Origin: CAZBSE01 sp964610385
Lineage (GTDB): Bacteria; Actinomycetota; Humimicrobiia; Humimicrobiales; Humimicrobiaceae
Length of the DNA: 64,000 nucleotides
NCBI GenBank assembly: GCA_964610385.1
Contig: CAZSXW010000005.1
Span: forward strand, 1-64,000
Direction: 5' to 3'
Below the pieces are notes generated by a model. The model was given only the letters and a program-made list of their open reading frames with translations. It was not told the DNA's origin and searched no databases. Within the stretch, counting starts at the first letter, position 1, and each line of letters opens with the position of its first letter. Positions 35,099 to 44,552 of the stretch are shown here, piece after piece. Position numbers and translations under genes: made by a program.

Positions 35099-35128
35099 GC
35101 CCATAACTTTTAAAACCAAGCTATGGGC
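35099..35128 (-). other. Hairpin between hsp20 and cbpA
   Basis: GCCCATA and TATGGGC can pair over a 16-base loop. No T-run follows. It could slow or partly end transcription after hsp20, or stabilise the mRNA, but this is inference. Confidence 0.4.
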
Positions 35129-35167
35129 AAGCATTATGGTATGCATTTTACATGTTAAGAAACTCTG

Positions 35168-35605
35168 CTACTTGGAACTTATCTCTATCTTCTTTGGTTT
35201 CTTAACCTCAGCTTTAGGTAGATTGATTTCCAGTACACCATTTTTATAAGAGGCCTTGATTTCATCTGCCTTTACCGGAACTCCAATATTAAATGATCTG
35301 TAGAATGATCCGTAGCTTCTTTCCACTCTGATATAATCTTTCTCCTTTTCTTCCTTTTCCGTTTTTCTTTCTCCCTTGATTACCAGCTGGTCTTCGTCTA
35401 CAGAGACATCAATATCCTCCAGTTTCATACCCGGTAAATCTGCTTTTATCTGTACTTCTTTCTCAGTCTCTTTGATGTCCACATCAGGAGCCCATACTGC
35501 AGATTTCCTTCCTTTTCCTCTTTCTGATACTCCTTCAAACCATTTACCTATCTCGTCACGCAACTGGATCATATCACTAAACGGATCCCATCTTACTATA
35601 GGCAT
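35168..35605 (-). CDS. hsp20: Small heat-shock protein Hsp20
   Basis: A 145-residue alpha-crystallin-type holdase. WAPDVDIKETEKEVQIKADLPG begins the beta-sandwich; GVLEINLPK is the conserved closing motif. It keeps unfolding proteins ready for DnaK/ClpB. It lies 41 bp after dnaK in the same direction, with GGAGG before its start. Confidence 0.94.
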   Translation of the reverse strand: MPIVRWDPFSDMIQLRDEIGKWFEGVSERGKGRKSAVWAPDVDIKETEKEVQIKADLPGMKLEDIDVSVDEDQLVIKGERKTEKEEKEKDYIRVERSYGSFYRSFNIGVPVKADEIKASYKNGVLEINLPKAEVKKPKKIEISSK

Positions 35606-35646
35606 CTATCTCACCTCCTCTAAAATCTATCAATCAATTAAGCATA

Positions 35647-37581
35647 TTATTTTTTTTCATCATCTTTTGCTTCAAATTCAGCGTCAATTACATCTTCTTC
35701 ACCATTACCCGCCTTCTTGCCTTCGGCTTTTTGGCCTCCTGCTCCCGCTCCGGGACCTCCCGGCCCGGTACCTGCCTGCGAACCTGCCTGCGCATACAAT
35801 TTCTGTGACAGCTCATTCTGAAGGTTCTGTAATTTCTCCGTCTCACTTTTTATCTCGTCAGCATTGTCGGACTCCATGCTCTTTCTTAAAACTTTTACCT
35901 GATCCTCGATCTTCTTTTTCAGATCTTCTGGTGCCTTGCTGCCAACATCTTTGAGTAACTTCTCACTGGCATAGATCAAGCTGTCAGCATTATTCCTGAC
36001 ATCCACGATTGTCCTCTTTTTCTTATCTTCCTCTGCGTGTTCTTTTGCTTCATTGACCATTTTCTCTATTTCTTCATCGGTCAAATGTGACGTTGCGGTA
36101 ATAGTGATCTTCTGTTCTTTACCGGTAGTAGTGTCCTTGGCGGTAACATTTACTATCCCATTGGCATCAATATCAAACGTAACTTCTATCTGTGGAACTC
36201 CCCTGGGAGCGGGCGGGATACCATCCAGTCTAAACCTTCCTATTGTCTTATTGTCACCTGCCATATCACGTTCTCCCTGCAGAACATGGATATCAACACT
36301 GGTTTGATTATCTGCAGCAGTGGTAAATATCTCACTCTTCTTTGTAGGGATAGTGGTGTTCTTCTCGATCAATCTGGTCATTACACCTCCCAGAGTCTCG
36401 ATACCGAGAGAAAGCGGCGTCACATCCAGAAGTACTACGTCCTTGACATCTCCTTTTAATATCCCCGCCTGGATAGCTGCACCTACTGCGACAACTTCAT
36501 CAGGATTTACACTCTTATTGGGTTCCTTGCCGGTATAATCCTTGACCAGCTTTTGTATGATCGGCATTCTGGTTGCTCCACCCACAAGTATTACCTCATC
36601 GATATCATCCTTCTTCAGTCCGGAATCTTTTAGTGCCTTCTCCAGAGGCCCTTTACATCTGTCCGTAAGATCTGCAGTAAGCTGCTCAAATTTAGCCCTG
36701 GTTATCTTTACATCAAGATGCTTGGGACCATCAGCATCAGCAGTTATGAAAGGTAGACTTATATTAGTTTCCATTACCGTAGAAAGTTCCGTTTTTACCT
36801 TCTCCGATGCTTCTATCAATCTCTGCAGTGCCTGCTTGTCTTTTCTTAAATCAATCCCCTGATCCTTCTTGAATTCATCAGCGACATAGTTCATGATCCT
36901 GTCGTCATAATCATCTCCGCCAAGATGCATGTCACCGTGACTTGCCTTCACCTCAAATACACCTTCGCCTACTTCCAGCAGGGAAACATCGAATGTTCCT
37001 CCACCAAGGTCAAATACCAATATCTTTTCTTCTTTTTTCTTCTCCAATCCGTAAGCCAGTGATGCCGCCGTCGGCTCGTTGATTATTCGTAGTACATTAA
37101 GTCCTGCAATTTTCCCTGCATTCTTTGTGGCCTGTCTCTGGGCATCATTAAAATAAGCAGGAACAGTAATTACAGCATCCGTAATGCTTGTTCCGAGATA
37201 ACTTTCCGCATCCGCTTTCAATTTCTGAAGTATCATCGCCGATACCTCTTCGGGTGTGTGGCTTTTACCCCCCATTTCTACTTCCGCCAGGTCATTTCTT
37301 CCCTTCTTTACTTCGTATGATACTATCTTTCTCTCGCTTTCTACTTCGCTGTACTTTCTGCCTATAAATCTTTTTATGGAATAAATGGTATTTTCCGGAT
37401 TTAAAGCCGCCTGTCTTTTAGCCAGCTGCCCCACCAGCCGCTCACCTTTTTTTGTCAGGCTTACTACAGAAGGCGTGGTCCGGCCGCCCTCGCTATTGGT
37501 TATGACCGTAGGCTTACCTCCCTCCATAACCGCTATACACGAATTAGTTGTTCCTAAATCAATTCCTACTGCTTTTGCCAT
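35647..37581 (-). CDS. dnaK: Chaperone DnaK (Hsp70)
   Basis: A 644-residue Hsp70 with the N-terminal ATPase domain (GIDLGTTNSCIAVMEGG, VFDLGGGTFDVSLL), the substrate domain, and a C-terminal lid ending in EEDVIDAEFE before a lysine-rich tail. A glycine-rich linker precedes it (GTGPGGPGAGAGGQ). No grpE follows, unlike most dnaK operons. A GTCGA/TCGAC inverted repeat (37635-37658) lies in its leader and may be regulatory. Confidence 0.98.
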   Translation of the reverse strand: MAKAVGIDLGTTNSCIAVMEGGKPTVITNSEGGRTTPSVVSLTKKGERLVGQLAKRQAALNPENTIYSIKRFIGRKYSEVESERKIVSYEVKKGRNDLAEVEMGGKSHTPEEVSAMILQKLKADAESYLGTSITDAVITVPAYFNDAQRQATKNAGKIAGLNVLRIINEPTAASLAYGLEKKKEEKILVFDLGGGTFDVSLLEVGEGVFEVKASHGDMHLGGDDYDDRIMNYVADEFKKDQGIDLRKDKQALQRLIEASEKVKTELSTVMETNISLPFITADADGPKHLDVKITRAKFEQLTADLTDRCKGPLEKALKDSGLKKDDIDEVILVGGATRMPIIQKLVKDYTGKEPNKSVNPDEVVAVGAAIQAGILKGDVKDVVLLDVTPLSLGIETLGGVMTRLIEKNTTIPTKKSEIFTTAADNQTSVDIHVLQGERDMAGDNKTIGRFRLDGIPPAPRGVPQIEVTFDIDANGIVNVTAKDTTTGKEQKITITATSHLTDEEIEKMVNEAKEHAEEDKKKRTIVDVRNNADSLIYASEKLLKDVGSKAPEDLKKKIEDQVKVLRKSMESDNADEIKSETEKLQNLQNELSQKLYAQAGSQAGTGPGGPGAGAGGQKAEGKKAGNGEEDVIDAEFEAKDDEKK

Positions 37582-37661
37582 ATTATATTCATCCTTTCCC
37601 TTTTATTTATCTTTGTAAATTAATTTAATATAAAGTCGATAATTTCGGTGGCCTCGACAAA

Positions 37662-37991
37662 TCACTCTTCCTCTTTATTGACCCTCATTAAGTAATTCTT
37701 AAAACACTCGACTACATCCTCAGGGCACTTCCCCAAAATTATATTATCTCTTCTCCTTATGAGTATGATTATCGATCTTAAATTCATACCCTGTTCATAC
37801 ATAAGTTCCCTGACATACTCCAGCCATCTAACATCCACTTTCGAATAGTATCTTTTCCTGCCCCTTCTTAAGGGTCTTACCAAGCTAAATCTCTCATAAT
37901 AGTAGAGCGTCCTGCTGTTTACCCCCAAAAAGTCGGCCACCAATTCAATGGGATAACTTTTATCTTCTTCCTCAAACAATATTCCCCCCAA
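37662..37991 (-). CDS. hspR: MerR-family heat-shock regulator, HspR-like
   Basis: A 109-residue protein with the MerR winged-helix (VADFLGVNSRTLYYYERFSLV) and a short C-terminal helix. HspR represses dnaK and clpB in actinobacteria and works with DnaK as co-repressor. Here it is the first gene, 80 bp upstream of dnaK. I found no classical HAIR box (CTTGAGT-N7-ACTCAAG) in its leader or before dnaK, so the operator may differ. Confidence 0.8.
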   Translation of the reverse strand: MGGILFEEEDKSYPIELVADFLGVNSRTLYYYERFSLVRPLRRGRKRYYSKVDVRWLEYVRELMYEQGMNLRSIIILIRRRDNIILGKCPEDVVECFKNYLMRVNKEEE

Positions 37992-38011
37992 CCTTGTTTT
38001 TTTCTGCTATA

Positions 38012-38040
38012 ATTTTATTAAATAAATTTATTATTGTCAA
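38012..38040 (-). promoter_or_regulatory. Promoter of the hspR-dnaK locus
   Basis: On the minus strand TTGACA (38040-38035), a 17-bp spacer and TAAAAT (38017-38012) form a strong sigma-70-type promoter 21 bp before the hspR start. The spacer contains the perfect palindrome AATAAATTTATT (38021-38032), a possible operator. The rest of the gap 38041-38300 is A+T rich with no gene seen. Confidence 0.7.
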
Positions 38041-38300
38041 CTTATTATAAAAGAATTTTAATAAATTGCAAAATAAATTTTTCACTTAAAAGTAAAAATA
38101 TTTTTATTAATAAATACCAGCAATACTGACAGAACAGCAATCTGCCAAATATTAACCTTCATATTACAGTTCACCTTATATGTACAACCGTTTTTTAATG
38201 GATTTTCTTTATGATATAATCAATTAATTATCGGGGTAAGAAACTTGCTGATTCGTTTTCCTGTCATATTTTTTAATGTCATCTGATCACAGGAGAATAA

Positions 38301-38945
38301 ATGCTTATACAAAATTTTTACTTAAATACGGCAGTCATTCTTCTGATCTCATATCTTATCGGGTCCTTCCCTTCTGCTTATATAGCAGGAAAAATAAAAG
38401 GCATCGATATAAGTAGAGAAGGGACCAAAAATGTCGGAGGGATGAATACTATTACCAATGTAGGAAGAATTGCCGGAGTAATGGTAATAATCACAGATAT
38501 TGGAAAGGGAGCGCTGACGGCATACATTGCGGACAGGTTCTCAGAGCACGTCTTTATTCCGCTTCTTGCTGTTGTCTTTGCAGTAATAGGCCATAACTGG
38601 ATGATATACATAGGCTTCAGGGGAGGCCAGGGAGTCTCTGCTTTTTTGGGCGGACTGCTTTACCTTTCACCGATATCTTTTCCTTTTCTTTATCTACTGT
38701 TTATACCCGTGGCTCTATTCATAATTAAAGATTCTTATGTTTCCACCGCAATGGGATTCTTCATATTTTCTTTCTTTATCTGGGTCTACGAAGGAAGCAT
38801 CTGGTGGTTGATCTTCGGGCTTCTTATAACTATTGTTTACAGCATAAAGACCAGAAATCTGTTAAAATCTTACTATACGGAAAGAAGGAAGGATGTAAGC
38901 CCGGTAATGAAAAAATTATTTAAGGTGTTTTTTAAAGGAATGTAA
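38301..38945 (+). CDS. plsY: Glycerol-3-phosphate acyltransferase PlsY
   Basis: A 214-residue membrane enzyme with five or six segments. GSFPSAYIAGKI, GTKNVGGMNT and IGHNWMIYIGFRGGQGVS are the three cytoplasmic PlsY motifs. It transfers the acyl group of acyl-phosphate to glycerol 3-phosphate, the first step of phospholipid synthesis; the PlsC-like enzyme at 30008 would do the second. The usual GS in the second motif is replaced by VG-GM, as seen in some branches. It is followed by nrdR after three bases. Confidence 0.87.
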   Translation: MLIQNFYLNTAVILLISYLIGSFPSAYIAGKIKGIDISREGTKNVGGMNTITNVGRIAGVMVIITDIGKGALTAYIADRFSEHVFIPLLAVVFAVIGHNWMIYIGFRGGQGVSAFLGGLLYLSPISFPFLYLLFIPVALFIIKDSYVSTAMGFFIFSFFIWVYEGSIWWLIFGLLITIVYSIKTRNLLKSYYTERRKDVSPVMKKLFKVFFKGM

Positions 38946-38948
38946 AAA

Positions 38949-39404
38949 ATGAAATGTCCATACTGCTCAAATCCTGATACAAGGGTTATAGATTCCAGGC
39001 TGACCGATTCCAATGATAGTGTTAGAAGAAGAAGGATGTGCGAAAAATGCGGTAAAAGGTTCACCACCTATGAAAGGATTGAAAATCAGCCCATTGCAGT
39101 TATAAAGAAAGACAATACCAGACAGCCCTTCGACAGGAACAAGATATTGAGTGGTCTTATCAGAGCATGTATAAAAAGAAATATAAGTACAGAAGAATTA
39201 AATAAAATCGTAGACGATATCGAGAGCGAGATATCCAGTATGCCTTCCAACGAAATACACTCCAGAGAAATAGGCAATCTGGTCCTCAAAAGACTGAAAG
39301 ATCTGGATAAAGTAGCATATATCAGGTTCGCTTCCGTTTACAAACAGTTTAACAATATCAAGCAGTTTACCAAGGAACTCTCAGAACTGCAGAAACCAAA
39401 ATAA
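38949..39404 (+). CDS. nrdR: Transcriptional repressor NrdR
   Basis: A 151-residue regulator of ribonucleotide reductase genes. The zinc ribbon uses C3, C6, C31 and C34; an ATP-cone domain follows (AVIKKDNTRQPFDRNKIL). It senses ATP/dATP and binds tandem NrdR boxes, of which a good pair lies upstream of nrdJ at 49921-49965. Read with plsY. Confidence 0.96.
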   Translation: MKCPYCSNPDTRVIDSRLTDSNDSVRRRRMCEKCGKRFTTYERIENQPIAVIKKDNTRQPFDRNKILSGLIRACIKRNISTEELNKIVDDIESEISSMPSNEIHSREIGNLVLKRLKDLDKVAYIRFASVYKQFNNIKQFTKELSELQKPK

Positions 39405-39415
39405 GACAAGCCTTA

Positions 39416-40573
39416 TTATAATTTATACCTCAATACAGCCCCTATGCTCCCTGATTCTACCAGTCTCTCGTTACCTTCTATATCTACAATCTCACACCCC
39501 TGACCCAGGGCACTTTCTACTACCTCATCCACTATATCACCATACAGCGTCAGATCTCCACTGCAGTAAGGACAGCTTTCTTTCTGTTCAATGGTTATAT
39601 AGTGACATTTACTGCATAGATATCCCTTATGTGTAAACTGCCTGTCGTATATTAAAGCCTTTATCTGCTCGATCAACAAATATTTTACCACTGCATCGAT
39701 TCCCAGAACACCCATACCATTTGGGTTATATTCATCGATCAACCTGTCAACTAGATCGCCCTTTGATTTGACCTCAAACTTGTCAATGACCTCTTTAGCC
39801 TTTTCCTCAATCAAAGAAATATTTGAATCAGGCTCGGCATCAATACTTCCGATGCAGTTTGACTGAAGGTAACTATGAAGATAATTGGTGAATTTGGGGA
39901 TTATCTCTTTCCTGCCGGCCAAAATCAAATAATCAAACTTTTTTTCTTTAAAAAGCTCCATCGCTTTGTCATTTATCTGTTTAAAGAAATGGTTAAGCTT
40001 TTCCTCCAGTCTTCCCAGTATTTTTTTCTCCCTAAAAGCAGCCTGACTTCTAAAATTGACTTTTGACGGGACATCACTTATAAATGCGGCTAAATACTGG
40101 TTTACTTCTCCAAGATATATGGAATATATCTGTGCCTTCTCCCTGTTTAAAAGCACCACACCGTATCTTTTGGAATTACTGATAAGGGACCTTATATTCT
40201 GTGTGTAAGGCTTGGGATCTACAATTATTTTCGATCTCATTATTATAGGCACCCTGAATTCTTCCCAGAGTTCGTCTCCAGATGAAAAAATCACAACTGT
40301 ACTGGTGGAATCTGCCCTAAACTTATCATTTATATATGCTTTCACCTTTTCAAGAATCTCAAATACTTCCTTTTTCCGGATCCGCTCCAAATTGGCATCA
40401 TTTTCAACCTTCTCCCTGGTAGCGGCAACCATGGAGTTTAACTTGGTCTGGTAGTCTTTTTTAATCACTCTGGAACCGTCTACCATAAGATAAACACTTA
40501 CCACTAATTTCCCGGTGGGTCTATAATTAAGTATTTCTTCAAGGCTGGAACCATTACTCTCCTGCTCTTCCAT
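39416..40573 (-). CDS. Bacterial/archaeal eRF1-like protein (baeRF family, possibly baeRF10)
   Basis: A 385-residue protein. The middle part (YGVVLLNREKAQIYSIYLGEV) and the block FDYLILAGRKEIIPKFTNYL have the look of the eRF1 domain 2/3 architecture of baeRF proteins, which resemble release factors and the ribosome-rescue hydrolase Vms1. The C-terminal third contains VVKYLLIEQIKALIYDRQF and a zinc ribbon with CSKC and CPYC. A role in stalled-ribosome rescue is plausible but unproven. No GGQ motif is seen. It is convergent with nrdR. Confidence 0.7.
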   Translation of the reverse strand: MEEQESNGSSLEEILNYRPTGKLVVSVYLMVDGSRVIKKDYQTKLNSMVAATREKVENDANLERIRKKEVFEILEKVKAYINDKFRADSTSTVVIFSSGDELWEEFRVPIIMRSKIIVDPKPYTQNIRSLISNSKRYGVVLLNREKAQIYSIYLGEVNQYLAAFISDVPSKVNFRSQAAFREKKILGRLEEKLNHFFKQINDKAMELFKEKKFDYLILAGRKEIIPKFTNYLHSYLQSNCIGSIDAEPDSNISLIEEKAKEVIDKFEVKSKGDLVDRLIDEYNPNGMGVLGIDAVVKYLLIEQIKALIYDRQFTHKGYLCSKCHYITIEQKESCPYCSGDLTLYGDIVDEVVESALGQGCEIVDIEGNERLVESGSIGAVLRYKL

Positions 40574-40717
40574 AAATAAAACTTCTCCTATCGCTTTTTT
40601 AATATTTGATAAATATTGTTTTATGGTTTAAATAGATTTTCTTCCAATATAAGAACTTCAATTTATAACTAAAATCTATTATTATTATACAATATCTTTT
40701 CAAGAAAGAGAGTATCG

Positions 40718-41578
40718 ATGTTTGGATATATAGGATATAGGATCCTTGAATTTATTGCTATTGCGACACCATATCCCGTTTCATACTGTATTGCAGCTTT
40801 TGGTGCAATGCTCTGGTTTGCGACCGGTGTAAATGTCAAGATAATTAAAAAAAACATATCCATAGTACTCGGCCTCAGCCAGAGCAGCAGGGAAAATCAC
40901 ATCATAGCAAAAAAGATTTTTATAAACTGGGGTAAGAACATCATAGACTTTTTAAAACATTCCATTATCTCCAGAGAAAAATTAAAACAAAGAATAGAAA
41001 CAAAGGGCCTTGAAAATCTCGACAGCGCGCTACAAAAAGGAAAGGGGGTAGTCATTTTCACCGCACATATAGGTAACTTTGAATGGGGTGCCTGCAGATT
41101 GGCGGTAGAAGGATACAAGATATGGGGCACAAGTCTGGTCAGAAAAAATAAACTGATCAACAGATTCTTTGAATCAAAAAGAGCATCAAAAGGGCTTAAG
41201 ACACTGTATATTAACAGGATGCTGAAAGTCTTTAAAATACTTAAAAACAATGAAATAATAGCAATACCTACCGACTGGGACCCTACCGGACAGGCGGCAA
41301 GAGCCTTTAGATTTTTCGGGGAAACCGCTTATCTTCCTACCGGTGCTCTCCAGATAGCATTAAAATCAGGAGCAGCACTTGTACCGAGTTTTATCTGGAG
41401 AAAAGATAAATACAACCATTTATTGATTTTTAAAGAACAAATCAATCTCATAAGAGAAGGCGACAAGGAAACACTGATATCTAAAAATATGGTAAAAATA
41501 CTGGCGGTAATGGAAAAGTATATAAAGGACCATATTTCCGAATGGGAAATGTTTCACAACATCTGGAGTACGAAATAA
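40718..41578 (+). CDS. Lysophospholipid acyltransferase, LpxL/PatA-like
   Basis: A 286-residue enzyme with an N-terminal membrane segment. TAHIGNFEWG gives the HxxxxE active site typical of the LpxL/HtrB superfamily; IPTDWDPTGQAARAFRFFG is the second conserved block. In Gram-negatives the family acylates lipid A; in actinobacteria PatA acylates phosphatidylinositol mannosides. With no lipid A genes here a glycolipid acceptor is more likely. Lone gene, with AAGAAAGAGAG in front of the ATG. Confidence 0.8.
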   Translation: MFGYIGYRILEFIAIATPYPVSYCIAAFGAMLWFATGVNVKIIKKNISIVLGLSQSSRENHIIAKKIFINWGKNIIDFLKHSIISREKLKQRIETKGLENLDSALQKGKGVVIFTAHIGNFEWGACRLAVEGYKIWGTSLVRKNKLINRFFESKRASKGLKTLYINRMLKVFKILKNNEIIAIPTDWDPTGQAARAFRFFGETAYLPTGALQIALKSGAALVPSFIWRKDKYNHLLIFKEQINLIREGDKETLISKNMVKILAVMEKYIKDHISEWEMFHNIWSTK

Positions 41579-41689
41579 CTTGCCGTCTTTTACGATTTAC
41601 TCACCGCAGCATATATGATTTAATATTTAACGACCCGTAAATCTGACATTTTTGCAGTTAAAATAGACCGGTAAATACAAAATGGAGGA

Positions 41690-44548
41690 ATGGCAATAAA
41701 AAATAAGACTGACAATTCTGGAAAAGATCTTGTTCTTTCTAAAAAACCTTTATGGCACACAAAGCCAATCCGGGAAATCCTGAACATACTGAAAACCGAT
41801 CCCAAAAACGGTATAAGCGGAAAAGACGCCGACGAGCGGATATCCCTTTATGGTTATAACCAGCTGGAAGAAAAAAAGGGGCGGTCTCCGTTTAAGATCT
41901 TCATCTCTCAGTTCAATGACTTTATGATATGGATACTTATTGCAGCCGCATTGATCTCGGGAATAATAATAAGAGAGATAACCGATGCCGTTGTGATACT
42001 CATCATATTAATAATAAATTCAGTTCTGGGTTTCGTTCAGGAATTCAGGGCTGAAAGAGCACTGCAGGCCTTAAAAGAGCTTGCTTCTCCAAGTGCCCTG
42101 GTCATAAGAGACGGCCGGGAAAAAAATATCTTTTCCAGGAATTTGGTTCCCGGAGATATTATAAAACTCAGCACAGGAGATCTGGTACCAGCGGACAGCA
42201 GGATCATAGATCAGGTAAATCTTCAGGCCAATGAATCAATTATTACCGGCGAATCTCTTCCGGTATATAAAACTACAGACCTAATCAAAAAAACAAATCC
42301 TGCGCTCGGTGAAAGGAAAAATATGCTTTTCAGCGGCACCACCATCGTCAAGGGGAGATGCACGGTAGTTGTTACATTAACCGGTCCTCATACTGAAATA
42401 GGTAAAATTGCCAGTATGGTTCAGGAACAAGAAGAACTTACCCCACTTCAAATCGAGTTAAAGACGGTAGGTAAGAAGGTCGGCATTATATGTCTGGCTG
42501 TAAGCATTATCGTCTTCCTTTCCGGAATACTTAAGGGCAACTCAGTAGTACAGATGCTTCTGGTCGCTGTTGCGCTGGCGGTAGCCTCAATACCCGAAGG
42601 ACTACCGGCTATTGTCACGGTCTCCCTGGCCCTCGGCGTTCAGAGGATGGCAAAAAATAACGCCATCGTCAGAAGGCTTAGCTCCGTTGAAACCCTTGGA
42701 AGTGTTTCTGTTATCTGTACGGATAAAACCGGGACCCTTACCGAAAATAAGATGATGGTGCGAAGGATCTATACTGGGTTAAACGAAAATAAAGACTACA
42801 ACAGCTTTATAGAAAAATATAACAAAACAGATAAAAGCAGCTTTAAAAAAACCTTAGACGTGAAGAATCTCGACAGCCGCGGTTCGCTTAAAATACTACT
42901 TGAAAATGCCATGCTGTGCAATGACGCACATTACATAGATAAGGAAAATGGTAGAATCACAGGTGATCCTACCGAAGTGGCACTTATCGAAATGGGCGAC
43001 CTTTACTCTATAAACAAAGACCAGCTTGAAAAAGACTACCCCAGAACACTGGAAGAACCGTTTGATTCCGACCGCAAGATGATGACTACCATCAATAAAA
43101 TGCCATCCGGCGGCAATAACAATTCCGATCACAAATATATTCTGTTTTCAAAGGGAGCTCCCGAAGTTATCATAGATAAGTGTTCCAAAATAATAAAAAA
43201 CGGGAAAATAAAAGACCTGACTGACGCCGGCAGGGATAAGATCAGCAAAAACAATCTTCTGCTTGCCAGTAAGGCAATGAGAAATCTTTCTTTCGCCTTT
43301 AAATATCTGGACAGCCTTCCTGATAAAGAAAAAATAAGAGAATCAGAACATGATCTTGTATATCTGGGTTTAGTAGGGATGATAGATCCTCCCAGGCCGG
43401 AAGTATATGACGCCATTGAAAAATGCAAAAAAGCTAATATTAAGATTATTATGGTAACCGGGGATCATAAAATAACCGCCAGGGCCATAGGAGAAGAGCT
43501 GAAAATACTCGGCTCTAACGATAAAATCATCGACAGTGAAGAATTTGATAATATGTCAGCAGAAGAACTTGAAAAGCAGATCGAAGATATAAGAATATTT
43601 GCCAGAGTCTCTCCTTCCAATAAGGTGGATATCGTTGAAGCTTTAAAGAAAAACAATCATATAGTGGCTATGACCGGTGACGGGATAAACGATGCCCCAT
43701 CATTAAAAAGAGCTGATATTGGCGTCTCGATGGGAATAGCGGGTACTGATGTGAGTAAAGAATCAAGCGATATGATACTGACTGACGATAATTTTGCCAC
43801 AATAGTAAAGGCCGTAAAGCAGGGAAGGGTAATATACGATAACCTGAAAAAATTCATATTATTTCTTCTATCATGCAATATCTCTGAAGTGCTCCTGATG
43901 TTTATCTGCATAGTGGCAGGTGACTATATATTTTACCTTTTTACCGGCCAGAGGGGATTTCTCTATATCCCACTACTTCCGGTCCAAATACTCTGGATGA
44001 ACCTGATAACCGATGGACTTCCGGCCATGGCGCTGGGTATAGACCCTCCCGAAAAAGATATCATGGAAAGAAAGGCTATCAAGAAAAAAGAACATATTTT
44101 AAGCAGGAGAGGGCTTTACACAATTTTATGGCAGGGTATTGTTTTGACTCTGGGAGCACTTTTTGCATATTTTGCCAGCCCTTTATTCTTTGGCAATCAG
44201 GATTTTTCAAATAATACAGGGATTTTCCAGACCTCGGTATTCACCACTCTTGTAATAACCCAGCTTCTACATACTTTTAATTTCAGATTTGAAGACAAGG
44301 GTATATTCAGAAAGAATATATTTGCAAACAAGTATCTAAACCTGGCCGTTTTCGCATCTATACTGCTACAGATCGGAATAATCTACATCCCCTGGCTCCA
44401 GGGCATATTTAAAACGACAAACCTCGGCTTATACCACTGGGTCCTGATCATTACATGCTCTGTGACAAGTGTTTTGATTATTAACTTCATAAACGAGATT
44501 ATCTATAAAAGGAGAATAAAAGGTACTGTTCACAGTAAAAGCAAATAG
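41690..44548 (+). CDS. P-type cation ATPase, Ca2+ (SERCA/PMCA-like) type
   Basis: A 952-residue transporter. The N-terminal cation ATPase domain (residues 15-80) is followed by TGES, the phosphorylation site CTDKTGTLTENKM (D345), MVTGDH and MTGDGINDAPSLKRADIG. ASIPEGLPAIVTVSLALG in segment M4 has the PEGL motif of calcium pumps, and MNLITDGLPAMALG in M6 the D that binds Ca2+. GGAGGA touches the ATG directly, which is unusually close; an ATA at 41696 would be better spaced, but ATG is kept. Confidence 0.93.
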   Translation: MAIKNKTDNSGKDLVLSKKPLWHTKPIREILNILKTDPKNGISGKDADERISLYGYNQLEEKKGRSPFKIFISQFNDFMIWILIAAALISGIIIREITDAVVILIILIINSVLGFVQEFRAERALQALKELASPSALVIRDGREKNIFSRNLVPGDIIKLSTGDLVPADSRIIDQVNLQANESIITGESLPVYKTTDLIKKTNPALGERKNMLFSGTTIVKGRCTVVVTLTGPHTEIGKIASMVQEQEELTPLQIELKTVGKKVGIICLAVSIIVFLSGILKGNSVVQMLLVAVALAVASIPEGLPAIVTVSLALGVQRMAKNNAIVRRLSSVETLGSVSVICTDKTGTLTENKMMVRRIYTGLNENKDYNSFIEKYNKTDKSSFKKTLDVKNLDSRGSLKILLENAMLCNDAHYIDKENGRITGDPTEVALIEMGDLYSINKDQLEKDYPRTLEEPFDSDRKMMTTINKMPSGGNNNSDHKYILFSKGAPEVIIDKCSKIIKNGKIKDLTDAGRDKISKNNLLLASKAMRNLSFAFKYLDSLPDKEKIRESEHDLVYLGLVGMIDPPRPEVYDAIEKCKKANIKIIMVTGDHKITARAIGEELKILGSNDKIIDSEEFDNMSAEELEKQIEDIRIFARVSPSNKVDIVEALKKNNHIVAMTGDGINDAPSLKRADIGVSMGIAGTDVSKESSDMILTDDNFATIVKAVKQGRVIYDNLKKFILFLLSCNISEVLLMFICIVAGDYIFYLFTGQRGFLYIPLLPVQILWMNLITDGLPAMALGIDPPEKDIMERKAIKKKEHILSRRGLYTILWQGIVLTLGALFAYFASPLFFGNQDFSNNTGIFQTSVFTTLVITQLLHTFNFRFEDKGIFRKNIFANKYLNLAVFASILLQIGIIYIPWLQGIFKTTNLGLYHWVLIITCSVTSVLIINFINEIIYKRRIKGTVHSKSK

Positions 44549-44552
44549 AACA

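Noticed and set aside
37582..38300. HAIR box for HspR
   Set aside because: CTTGAGT and ACTCAAG were not found upstream of hspR or dnaK; a CTTGAGT inside rsmI is not in a promoter.
41682..41690. ATG at 41682 as start of the P-type ATPase
   Set aside because: It is out of frame with the ATPase and contains the GGAGG sequence.
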